This document shows, one piece after another, positions 25,577 through 34,300 of a DNA stretch of 64,000 bases (positions within the stretch are counted from its first letter, which is position 1; the number at the start of each line of letters is the position of its first letter). The notes under the pieces are model-generated. The model had not been told where the DNA came from and made no database searches. It saw only the letters and a list, made by a program, of their open reading frames with translations. The position numbers were made by a program, and so were the translations under genes. The DNA comes from Mucidula mucida (lineage: Eukaryota > Basidiomycota > Agaricomycetes > Agaricales > Physalacriaceae): NCBI GenBank assembly GCA_015501055.1, contig JADNYV010000010.1:248001-312000 (forward strand), read 5' to 3'.

Positions 25577-27621
25577 ATGTCGGTCCATCTCCACCTCGTA
25601 ATCTCGTTGGGCAAAACGGCGGCGCAGATCGTTGCCGATTTCGCGCCCGTACCCGCCTTAGCGCCCGCTGTCGAGCTTTTGTGCGGTATAATGGAGCTGT
25701 GCGAGAATATGACTATGAATCGGTGCGATTGCGTCTTCATAACCGTACATTGGTGACTCAAGGGTATTTACTTAGATCGTCCGCCAAACAACTTCGCGAT
25801 CGATGCCACGAATTGCTGTTGGCGCTCCGCGACGTGACGCGGGGCGCGCAAGCTCCGCAGAGCATGCAAGCGGCTATCATAGCTGTACAGGAGTAGGCAT
25901 CTCGCGCCTTGTCGAAGCTGTGTTCCGATGCTCAACGTTAACAGCTGCCTCATGGATATCAAGACTCAGATGCACGGCTGGACGATGCTCCCCAAGATGG
26001 ACGCTTTCCTTCGGCAAAAGGAGATCAACCGCGACATTGAGAAAAACCACGCCAAGATATCGGATTGTTTGACGCGTTTTGAGGTGTGCCATAAATGAAC
26101 TTTGCTTCACGCTTAGGTCTCTCATACGGAGTTTCTTAGTGGTCCTCCCATATGGGCATCCATCGCTGGCAAGAAGATTTCGAGAAAAACTCGCGTCTCG
26201 ACCAGCTCCAAGTCCTCCAATCGCTCTCTGAGATCCAGGACGCCCAAGCGCTTATTGCTGCCACTGTCACGCAAAACACACAGACGGTGCAGATGTTTAT
26301 GAGCATGATGCAGAATGTAAGCTGTCTCTTTCCCCCCATCCTTCCTTACTCATATCACCTCCAGTCCATGGCCGAAAACATCCACACCGCCGATCGCGTG
26401 CACACGGGACTGTCGACGAACTTGTTCCAGCTCCAAGAAGCGTCTGGGCTACTACTTCCCAATCTGCAGCTCCGCTCTGGGGAAGTCGCGCGCACGGGCC
26501 AGTTCCCCGTCCGTGGCACCGCCGCGATGGACATATACGAAGGCCTGTATCTCAAGCACAAGAAGGTCTCCATCAAAGTTATTCGGGCGATCCACGCAGA
26601 TGATAAGAGCCTCAGGGTACGTTTAGGTCCTTTGCCAATGATATGGATGTTGACGCATTTTCGGCAGAGGTTCTTGCGCGAGGTGAAAATCTGGTCAGAA
26701 GTGTGGCGGATTGACCGCGGGAAGCGTATACTTCCCTTTTATGGCTTTGGGCAAAACGACGATGAGCCGTTCCCGTATGTTACTCCGATTGCGATTCCTG
26801 ACGACCTGCGACTAAAATCTTATACAGGTTTATGGTCAGCCCTTGGCCGGAGAAGGGCGATGCGCTGACCTACGTCAAGAGTAGCAATTTGGAGCCGAGG
26901 TCGTATTTACAGCTGGTATGTATGATTACAATCCACGACAAGTCCTTTGGCTTAAGTGGCCGATGATAGATCAAAGGCATCGGCGAAGGCATTGAAGTCC
27001 TGCACGGAATGAATCCTCCCGTCGTTCACGGCGACATCAAAGCAGTAAGTAGAGTATTTCTGTTATCGTTCTGCTCCCAGCTTGACAATGATCAAAGGTC
27101 AACGTCGCCATCGACCGCTTCGGCCAGCCTCTCCTAGCCGATTTCGGGTTATCTCAGGTTTATTTGATTATCTATTCGTTCATTCATTCTCCAATCGTGA
27201 CGGTTTTTTTGTTTTAGATCGTAGAAGACATCACGGGCGTGCCCTTCACGCAGAGTCGCGGCGTAGCCGACTCGTACCGCTGGTTCGCGCCGGAGGTGTG
27301 TGTGGGCCAAGGCCTGCTCTCGTGCGCGTCCGATATATACGCGTATGCGATGACGATGCTCGAGGTGTGTCTTTTCCTTTTCCTTCTTCTTTGGCGCTGA
27401 CCAAGGCCCAGATCCTCACGCACGAGCAACCGTATCGCGAGATTAAGCATACGACCGAGGTCGTTATCACCTCATCGGCGGGGAAACATCCGCGCAGGCC
27501 GACGGAGCCACCAGTCATCGCAAGGGGGCTCGATGACGATCTGTGGATGCTCTTTGAGGCGTGCTGGAATATGGAACCAGGAAATCGGCCGACGGTGGGC
27601 CAACTACTGGAGGCGTTGTGA
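25577..27621 (+). CDS. Protein kinase with N-terminal MLKL/HeLo-like helical bundle
   Basis: About 505 residues in roughly ten exons, all joining in frame. Residues 1-135 form amphipathic helices: VISLGKTAAQIVADFAPVPA, LAPAVELLCGIMELCENMT, AKQLRDRCHELLLALRDV, and QKEINRDIEKNHAKISDCLT. This pattern resembles the MLKL N-terminal four-helix bundle (HeLo-like fold). Residues 135-230 are a long helical brace (WQEDFEKNSRLDQLQVLQSL). The kinase domain (about 240-505) has VSIKVIRA (ATP-binding Lys), VVHGDIKAVNV (catalytic Asp in HGD instead of HRD), LLADFGLSQ, and YRWFAPEV. It ends with the CWNMEPGNRPTVGQLL motif of TKL-type kinases. All catalytic residues are present, so it is predicted to be active, unlike animal MLKL. 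By analogy with MLKL and fungal HeLo proteins the bundle could permeabilise membranes; that is inference. Confidence 0.75.
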
Positions 27622-28538
27622 GCTGAACTTGGGATTGTACTACTTATCCAAATTTTTGCTTGAGAATTGTGTTTCTGTGACAGGGTTTTGGGTAGATAGT
27701 AATATCAGCCCAAGTGTGGCGCTAAATAGTTTACTCAGCTAGTTCCATCAGGAAAACGGTCCTTTGGTCACCAACCATTAGCCATTAAATACTGTTAAAG
27801 CCGAAATATACCTCAAATATTTGAGTTACCTCAGAGTTGAGTAATTATGTTGGTCCCTTTTAAGCTTTATCACACATCCTTGTCTATTACTGCTTAATTG
27901 GCTAGAGTTATAACCCACTTTTGATGTATTTCTTTTTGCTTTCTGGAAGATTCAGATTGCTTTCAAACAAGAAGATTGTATAAAGCAATGGTCACCTGGC
28001 ACTTTATTGAGAAAGAAAAGTACAGTATAGGTAGCCTAGTAGACAACATAAAGTGAGGATAGCAGAAGCGTAGACAACATAGAGTGAGGATATCAGAAGC
28101 GTAGACAACATAGAGTGAGGATAACAGAAGCGTAACAACAAAGAACAGGTTACAGTAGGAGGAAACAAGTAGGTATGGTCCAACATGAAAATCTTAATCC
28201 ATATTGTGCAGCCGCCACCTCTTGGAATTCTAGTTTGAATGTGCATCTATGCAGGCTTTATGGGTTAGCAACTTGTATGAGCTTTCAACACAATAACTAT
28301 AAAGATGTAAAGGGATATATTCTCTATAGCACGGTGTTTCGGGTGCAGTGTTCCAGAGCATGTCTGGCTGTCTACTATGAGGCAAATGAGAGTACTGTAC
28401 TATCATAACCACATCTTTACATAATGGGTCACACGGGTCAATGAATTAAACCTATTTGATCTCCATAACACATAATTGGGAACACACCTTATATGGGAAT
28501 TTTGTGCGCGGCGGCTAGCGCCATTGCCTCCCGCCACT
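27622..28538. other. AT-rich intergenic region beside the hAT insertion
   Basis: About 0.9 kb of AT-rich sequence with no supported gene. It contains a three-unit minisatellite (28040-28132). It also has a lone CATAATGGGTCAC at about 28430, matching an internal motif of the MITE at 51714, which suggests an old MITE remnant. Confidence 0.4.
28040..28132. repeat. 31-bp tandem repeat, three units
   Basis: Three adjacent 31-bp units at 28040-28070, 28071-28101 and 28102-28132, each beginning TAGACAACATA and ending CAGAAGCG, with only two or three variable positions. A degenerate fourth unit starts at 28133. No function is visible. Confidence 0.85.
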
Positions 28539-28546
28539 TCCAATAT
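28539..28546. repeat. Target-site duplication, left (hAT)
   Basis: The 8-mer TCCAATAT directly precedes the hAT left terminal repeat and is identical to the 8-mer after the right end (30063-30070). An 8-bp duplication is the hallmark of hAT transposition. Confidence 0.9.
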
Positions 28547-28563
28547 TAGAGTCGGACGCGAGT
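28547..28563 (+). repeat. hAT left terminal inverted repeat
   Basis: TAGAGTCGGACGCGAGT, matching 14 of 17 bases of the right end read on the other strand. Two of the differences lie at CpG sites of the left copy. Confidence 0.75.
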
Positions 28564-28619
28564 ATAGAATAAAAAAAGTACTCACGAATAAACTCATACT
28601 CATCATGCAAGCCAAGAGT

Positions 28620-28770
28620 ATACTCGCACGTGAGTAGAGTAGAGTCTAGAGTCTATGGTGAGTCTAGAGTTTCAGTTTGGGGCCACGAATACTCGATAGA
28701 CTCATACTCATAAATATTCGTGAATACTCATGAGTATTCTTATATTCGTGAGTATTCGTGAGTATTCAGC
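28620..28770. repeat. hAT left subterminal repeat array
   Basis: Dense short motifs (GAGTATTCGTGAGTATTC, GAGTAGAGTAGAG, GTATACTCG) in both orientations. Similar clusters occur near the right end. They are probably transposase-binding subterminal repeats. Confidence 0.55.
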
Positions 28771-28800
28771 TCCTAATATATATTTTTTGAACAAAATGAA

Positions 28801-28882
28801 CCCCGTGAGCATTGAACCCACGGAGCTCAGCCATTTCTGTGCATCAGCACAACAACGAGTATAACCACTGCGCCAAAAGGGC
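28801..28882 (-). other. tRNA-like sequence / SINE-head candidate inside the hAT element
   Basis: On the minus strand this stretch starts GCCCTTTTGGCGCAGTGG and contains an A-box match (TGGCGCAGTGG) and, about 50 bases on, a B-box-like GGTTCAATGCT. Between them a hairpin (stem TTGTGC/GCACAG-like) sits in the anticodon-arm position. Acceptor pairing is poor and the anticodon loop is not a clean 7-mer, so this is not a functional tRNA gene. It could be a tRNA pseudogene or a SINE head; an A-rich CAAAAAATATATA run follows on the same strand. Confidence 0.35.
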
Positions 28883-29046
28883 ATATTCATTATACAATTT
28901 CAGTCCAGATCACACATAATTAGGTAAAATGCCATTAGCAAAAAAAAGGACAAAGGCCATGAAGGCCATACAAAATGTTGTGCTACAAACAAACCTGATG
29001 CGAGTACTGTTGCGAAGCGACGCATACGACGCATCAGGTGAAGAGT

Positions 29047-29805
29047 ATGATACATCTAATATACAAAAAAACTACAAAATCGTCCACAAAAACGAATACT
29101 CTACAGTCCGTGAGGAAGAAGGGGTGCGCGCTCGACTTCTTGAGCTGTCCCGCCACTAGTACTGATGTCGAACGACTCTTCTCGCACAGTGGTCTTGTCG
29201 TCTCCAAACGACGACACAATCTCGCTGCGGACTCAATTCGAGAGACCACGATACTTGGACAGTGGCTTGCCATTGAGGATCTTGTCCCCGAGCAGAAGAT
29301 TGCGAAGTTCTTGCACAATCGGAAGTTACGGAAGAAGGATTTGAATGAGGACCTCTCGACCGACTGGACGGATTCGGATGCAGACGCAGACGGAGGTGAC
29401 GATTCCTCGGAGGATGCTGCACCGATGGATGTTTCCGATTCAGAGGTGGAGGTTGTCGAGGAGGTTGTCGAGGAGGATGAGGTTGTCGAGGAGGACGAGG
29501 TGGTTGACGAGGATGAGGTGGTTGACGAGGATGGGGATGATGTTGAGGAGAACTTGTGGACCAAGAGGAAGGGGAAGGGCAAGGCTGTTGCACAGTCGGA
29601 GGAGATGGACTTTTCTGATTTCCGCGATGGTATGGATCCTGTCTCAGAGTTTGACACGGGTCATGATGGTGATGTTGAGATTGACGATGATGACGATGAT
29701 CTCTATGAAACGATTGAGCAGGTAGTTTTGGTTCGACGGCGCAAGCCTGCTTCTTCACCTCAGGATACTACTGATATGGATGCTACTGATATGGATATAA
29801 CTTGA
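29047..29805 (+). CDS. hAT C-terminal dimerisation-domain protein with acidic tail
   Basis: An uninterrupted frame from ATG 29047 to TGA 29803-29805 (252 residues). Residues 25-75 carry the hAT dimerisation signature: LDFLSCPATSTDVERLFSHS then GLVVSKRRHNLAADSIRETT. In full-length hAT transposases this is the C-terminus that forms dimers or octamers. The rest is an extremely acidic tail made of repeated VVEEDE / VVDEDE units (about 29450-29545) and further D/E runs, with a basic island TKRKGKGKAVA. No catalytic DDE residues exist. An upstream frame (28929-29159, starting MPLAKKRTKAMKAI) may be the leftover transposase N-terminus, with the deletion joint between the two. If expressed, it could act as a dominant-negative partner of active transposases. 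Confidence 0.65.
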   Translation: MIHLIYKKTTKSSTKTNTLQSVRKKGCALDFLSCPATSTDVERLFSHSGLVVSKRRHNLAADSIRETTILGQWLAIEDLVPEQKIAKFLHNRKLRKKDLNEDLSTDWTDSDADADGGDDSSEDAAPMDVSDSEVEVVEEVVEEDEVVEEDEVVDEDEVVDEDGDDVEENLWTKRKGKGKAVAQSEEMDFSDFRDGMDPVSEFDTGHDGDVEIDDDDDDLYETIEQVVLVRRRKPASSPQDTTDMDATDMDIT

Positions 29806-29869
29806 TACACTTACGACCTACTTACTTTAATCTTCACTGTCTTTATGTTTGAATTTGCTTGCTGATACG

Positions 29870-30045
29870 TGAGTATACTCGAGTATACTCGGATCGTACT
29901 CGAGTACTCGAATACTCGAGACTCATGAAGTACTCTCGAGTAGAGTAGATATTCGAGTAGAGTCTCGAGTGAAGACTCGAGTCTTGAGTATTGGGTTTGA
30001 GGTAAGAGTTACTCATACGATGAGTCCGAATATACTCGAGTATGG
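29870..30045. repeat. hAT right subterminal repeat array
   Basis: Overlapping palindromic motifs such as GTATACTCGAGTATACTCG and ACTCGAGTACTCG, mirrored relative to the left subterminal zone. Probable transposase-binding repeats. Confidence 0.6.
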
Positions 30046-30062
30046 ACTCGTGTCCATCTCTA
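30046..30062 (-). repeat. hAT right terminal inverted repeat
   Basis: On the minus strand TAGAGATGGACACGAGT; it pairs with the left end at 28547-28563. Confidence 0.75.
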
Positions 30063-30070
30063 TCCAATAT
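30063..30070. repeat. Target-site duplication, right (hAT)
   Basis: TCCAATAT, identical to 28539-28546. Confidence 0.9.
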
Positions 30071-30923
30071 GAGCTAGAGACCCTGTATGAACTAGTGCTG
30101 AGTGGGTTTACAAGCATAATATATAACACACCATAAAGATCTGGTCACAATAGTACAGTATTCTGTCTTCTCTTTGGCTCCCTCCTGTTCATGCTCATCA
30201 TCCCTTCCTGCTGTGGGGCAGAATCTCAGAGAGCCCCATTACCAACAAGCTCTATACCATTGTTGCAGCTGTGCAAGGTTATTGTGGCAGCCACTGCAAC
30301 AGGCACAAAGCTGAAACAGGTGGTTGGTGGTTGAGTTAAGACTAGTTGAATTGAGCCTTATGGTAGAATGGACTAGTGCTTCTGTGGCCTCCAAATACAT
30401 GACACTAATCTGTGTACTTTCTTCAAAATCTATATAAATTTCTATGACAGGTATGCCTAATGTAAGTAAAATCTGGTCTTTGGCAGAAAGTACAAAAGAT
30501 AGTGGGACTACTGTACACTTTGATACAGTCATTGATCGGCCAACACAGTATTGGCCATAGGGCTTAGTTTATAATTATTTTTAGAAAATCAAATAGGTTT
30601 TATAAAAATTTGCTCTACATGGTGTTTGTAAACCAGTTTTAAAACCTTGGCCAATGTGCCCAAGCCGTGCATGTGATGCTAAAAATCCAGGTTGCCAATG
30701 CTCCTAATTACTCTTAAAGTCTTTGTCCCAATGTCTTCAGCACTGTCGATATTATTGGATATATGGTTAGAACTGATGGAGGCATCACCATGGAGGTTAC
30801 AAAAGTAGGCAAAGGACAAATCAATTTCATTGCCACTGATTATACTCTCAATGTCAAAGCCTGTCCTATTGTCACTATACTTGGCATACTTATCTGGTTC
30901 CTAATCAGAATTGTCCTTTAGCA
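30071..30923. other. AT-rich region with a possible old copia relic
   Basis: About 0.85 kb. From about 30750 a plus-strand frame reads IIGYMVRTDGGITMEVTKVG and KGQINFIATDYTLNVKACPI, resembling the protease-to-integrase linker of Ty1/copia polyproteins. It ends in a stop just before the copia insertion site. The rest holds no supported gene; the minus-strand frame at 30239-30532 has no recognisable family. Confidence 0.35.
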
Positions 30924-30928
30924 TAGTA
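30924..30928. repeat. Target-site duplication, left (copia)
   Basis: TAGTA, repeated at 36265-36269 immediately after the 3' LTR. Confidence 0.85.
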
Positions 30929-31238
30929 TGTTGAAGGAGACCCGACCGTGTTGAGAGGTATGACCTGAGTCCCGACAGTGGAGCGGTCATGACCCGTTTC
31001 GGTCTATTTCATTTTCGTTCTTTTATCTATCCCGATTCGACCTCAACACACCTCAGTTGCTACCACTCCGCTGTGCACGACTGAGGTGTGTATTACTTAC
31101 GATACTTACGATTTACGACGCTTACGATACTCTACAGTCTAACATCTTCTCTTTACAACAGGTACAGCATGTTGCAATATAACAAGTTGCTACCACTCCG
31201 CTGTGCACGACTGAGTCTAACATCTTCTCTTTACAACA
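30929..31238 (+). repeat. copia 5' LTR
   Basis: 310 bp, TG...CA ends. It contains two internal duplicated blocks: a 31-bp block (31055-31085 and 31185-31215) and a 24-bp block (31137-31160 and 31215-31238). Confidence 0.92.
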
Positions 31239-31250
31239 GGTTATGGGCCC
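31239..31250 (+). other. copia primer-binding site (initiator tRNA-Met half-molecule type)
   Basis: GGTTATGGGCCC immediately follows the 5' LTR. It is complementary to the anticodon arm of eukaryotic initiator tRNA-Met (GGGCCCAUAACC version; one mismatch to the GGGCUCAUAACC version). This is the internal priming site used by Drosophila copia-type elements, which prime with a tRNA half rather than the 3' acceptor end. Confidence 0.7.
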
Positions 31251-31396
31251 CGTAGCCGTCTAATCTACTATCGAGAAGTCACAGCACTCATCAGGAATAT
31301 CCCTGGGCAACTCAAGAACACCACACCCACATCCATCCACACATCACTACCCACCCAACCCACATACACCCCATATCACCCAACCACCTACCCATC

Positions 31397-34300
31397 ATGT
31401 TGTCCGGGATCATCTCGACGGCTCAATTATCCACCCACCACCAGCTCACGGCCAACAAGGGGAATTATCCCACTTGGAAGGTCCAAGTTGAAGAATACCT
31501 TGCCGGCAAAGGTATCAAGTCGTATATCACTGAAACGACACAGTCTGATGGGACTACCACCCCTACCATTGCCCGCCCTGGCACCACCCCTACCACTACC
31601 CCCACCTCCACTGCCGTCTACTCGCGTAACCCCTTCCAGGAGGAATGGGAGTATCGCGACGGCGTTGCCAAATCTGTCATCGTGACCAATATCATCGACC
31701 CAATTGGTCTCGGCGTTAAGAGGGATGGCACCGCTTTGGAGTGTTGGAAATCTGTTGCCTCCGCGTGCGCCCCGAAGAGCGATATCGCACTCTCCTTGGC
31801 CGAAGAAGAGTTTATATCGTTGAAATTCACCGGCATGACACGTGACGAGCTCGACCTCCATTTCAATGAGGCATTCAACCTCGCCTACAGCGTCTGAATG
31901 CTTGGCAAGGACGTCAAGGACAAGGAGCTGAAGAACATCATAATTCGCTCCCTGCCTCCCAAGCCAGAATGGTTGGGACTGGCAGCCGCCCTGTACGCTT
32001 CCCCAGACTCCAATTCGGCAATCACGTCAATCAAAGCCCACGCGATCAATGTCAGAATGCCGAAGGAGAAGGCCACCACTACAGCGTTTGTCTCTGGCTC
32101 CTCCGGTCGGAGATGCACCAACCCAAACTGCAAGGCGATCAATAAGTCTTCCCACATTATTGAGAACTGCTACTGGCCCGGGGGAGGTAAAGAAGGGCAG
32201 TTCCCCGCCAACTTTGGGAAGCGCAAGCTGCCCGCTCCTCAGGCCAACCAAACTTCGGGTGCACAAGACACACCGGTAGTCAAGTCTTGTGTTCTCGCCG
32301 CTTGCCGCGCCACTGTTGAAGATGGCGAGGATGCCGAGCGAGAACCTGGCGTAGTTATTGAGTAGATCTTCGTTACTCCTCCTCCTCCTCCATTCCAACG
32401 CACTCCGTCCATGGAAAGTATCTGTGTCGAGGAGACCTTGTCGAGGGAGGGAAGCGACAACGGGTGGGTCGATGTCTTCCCAAACGACGACGACGAAATG
32501 CCAGCATTGCAGGATGTCAGCGATGGCGAAGACGAAGACGATGACGCATATTCGTCTGATGAGGATGAAGTAGAAGACTTTTGTCCTCCCATTGTGGAGT
32601 ATATCCTCGACACCCCCATTGCTGCAGCCGCGGTAGCCGGGCGTACATTTGAGAGCATGCCAGCCTCACACGCTACCTTTTACGATTCCGGCGCAAGCGA
32701 TCATTTCTTCCGCGATCGCGCCGACTTCACCTCGTATGAGGCGACCCCATATTGTACGGGTACATCAGCGTTGTCCACTGAAGGGGACTTCGCTATCATA
32801 GGGAAAGGTTCAGTTACGAAAACCTACTACCTGGAAGATAGGACGATCAGGCTTACCTTCCGCAATGTTCTTCACGCTCCAGCTCTTGCTGCAAATCTGA
32901 TCTCAGTCAGTCAGTTCGACAGGAGTGGTTTCTACTCGCTGTTTGGTGGCAGCGAGGTAGTTATCCGCGAAGGGAGTGATGGAAAGACGCTCCTAAAAGG
33001 GCGTGGCTCTGCGGGGATGTATGTTCTTGACAAAGGACATGCACACGCAAGTCTGTCAACCGCGGTGCCCGTAGATTTGAAGACATGACATCGTAGGTTT
33101 GCTCACGCGAGTCCAGACAGGATTCGCGAGATGTTCGGCAAAGGTCTAGTCAGCGGCCTCAACATTATGGACACGTCTCTTGAAGGCAGGTGCATAAGCT
33201 GCCGAAAGGGACGCCAGCACGCTCGACCGTACGACGGGAAGTCAGAACCCAATGTACCGGTGTTGGATCTTGTCGCATTCGATCTCTGGGGGCCTAGTCG
33301 GGTGGCTTCCAGAGGTGGTAACCTCTACATGATGGTTGTGGCGGATAGTGGGACGTCACACAAGCATGTTGACTTTCTGAAAGATAAATCAGACGAGTCC
33401 ACCATACCGGCGTTTGATGCATACCGTATCCTCGCCGAGAATCAGACGGGGTGAAAGATCAAACACGTCCGGACTGACAACGCCTTCAACTCCCACGCAT
33501 GGAAAGAATACTTCAAAACTCACGGAATTGTCCACGAGAACACGGCGCCACATTCCTCTGCTCAGAATGGGTTGGCAGAGCGTGCTATCCGTACTATTAT
33601 TGAGGATGTCCGCGCATCTCTTCACGACTCTGGTCTTCCCCACTCATATTGGGCGGCGGCGGCTTCAGTGGCGGTATATGCACGCAATCTTATGCCAACG
33701 CGCCGCCATCCTGATGCGGTTCCAGAGGAGGTGTTCACGGGGAGGAAGCAGGATGTCTCCCATCTCCGTGTCTTTGGTAGTCGGTGCTCTGCTGGGGTGC
33801 CGATGGTGAATGGTCAACGTGTGGATGGTCTCAGCAAGTTGGACGGGCGTGGGATTCCGGCAACCCTTATCGGGTATGGATCTGGCGCGGGGAACTATAT
33901 CCTTTTGGATGAACACGGGGTTCAATTTGAATCGCGTTCGGTGGAGTTTGACGAGGGCGTGCCGTATCGCACAATGGATGTGGGAGAGAGATTGTGGGAA
34001 GATGTTGACGATGCAACACCTGTGGACACGGTTCCATCCAATAGTGCTCAGGACTTAGTCCCAGAGGCTCCAGGTGTATCATCTTATATTCCCCTTTCAT
34101 TAACTCCTTCTATTGATGGTCTTACAGCCGCTCAACCTCAGCCACCACCACCTCCCCAACACTCAGCCAGGAATGCCATCCCAACACAAAGCACGTTGGA
34201 TGCAGCCGAATACCAGATACGCGAAGACGCTGCACGGTCCTTGGGAGAAGATTGGGCATCTAATCCCTTGGAACCAATGGCAAATCTTGCGCGTGACCCG

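Larger units (their letters stand above)
28547..30062 (+). mobile_element. Internally deleted hAT-superfamily DNA transposon
   Basis: A 1,516-bp element bounded by imperfect 17-bp terminal inverted repeats: left TAGAGTCGGACGCGAGT, and right, read inward, TAGAGATGGACACGAGT (14 of 17 match). It is flanked by a perfect 8-bp duplication (TCCAATAT). Both subterminal zones are packed with short GAGTATTC / CTCGAGTA type repeats, a known arrangement for hAT transposase binding. Inside there is only a short ORF carrying the hAT C-terminal dimerisation domain; the RNase-H-like catalytic core and zinc finger of a full transposase (usually over 600 residues) are absent. It is therefore non-autonomous. 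The intact target duplication suggests it moved in this shortened form, or was shortened with little later decay. A tRNA-like sequence lies inside at 28801-28882. Confidence 0.85.

Noticed and set aside
28801..28882. Functional tRNA gene
   Set aside because: A and B boxes are present, but acceptor-stem pairing fails and the anticodon loop is not a clean 7-mer; kept only as a tRNA-like feature.
29034..29657. 207-codon Ser/Thr-rich minus-strand frame
   Set aside because: It is the antisense of the acidic GAG/GAC repeats of the hATC ORF; low-complexity antisense frames of this kind are expected.
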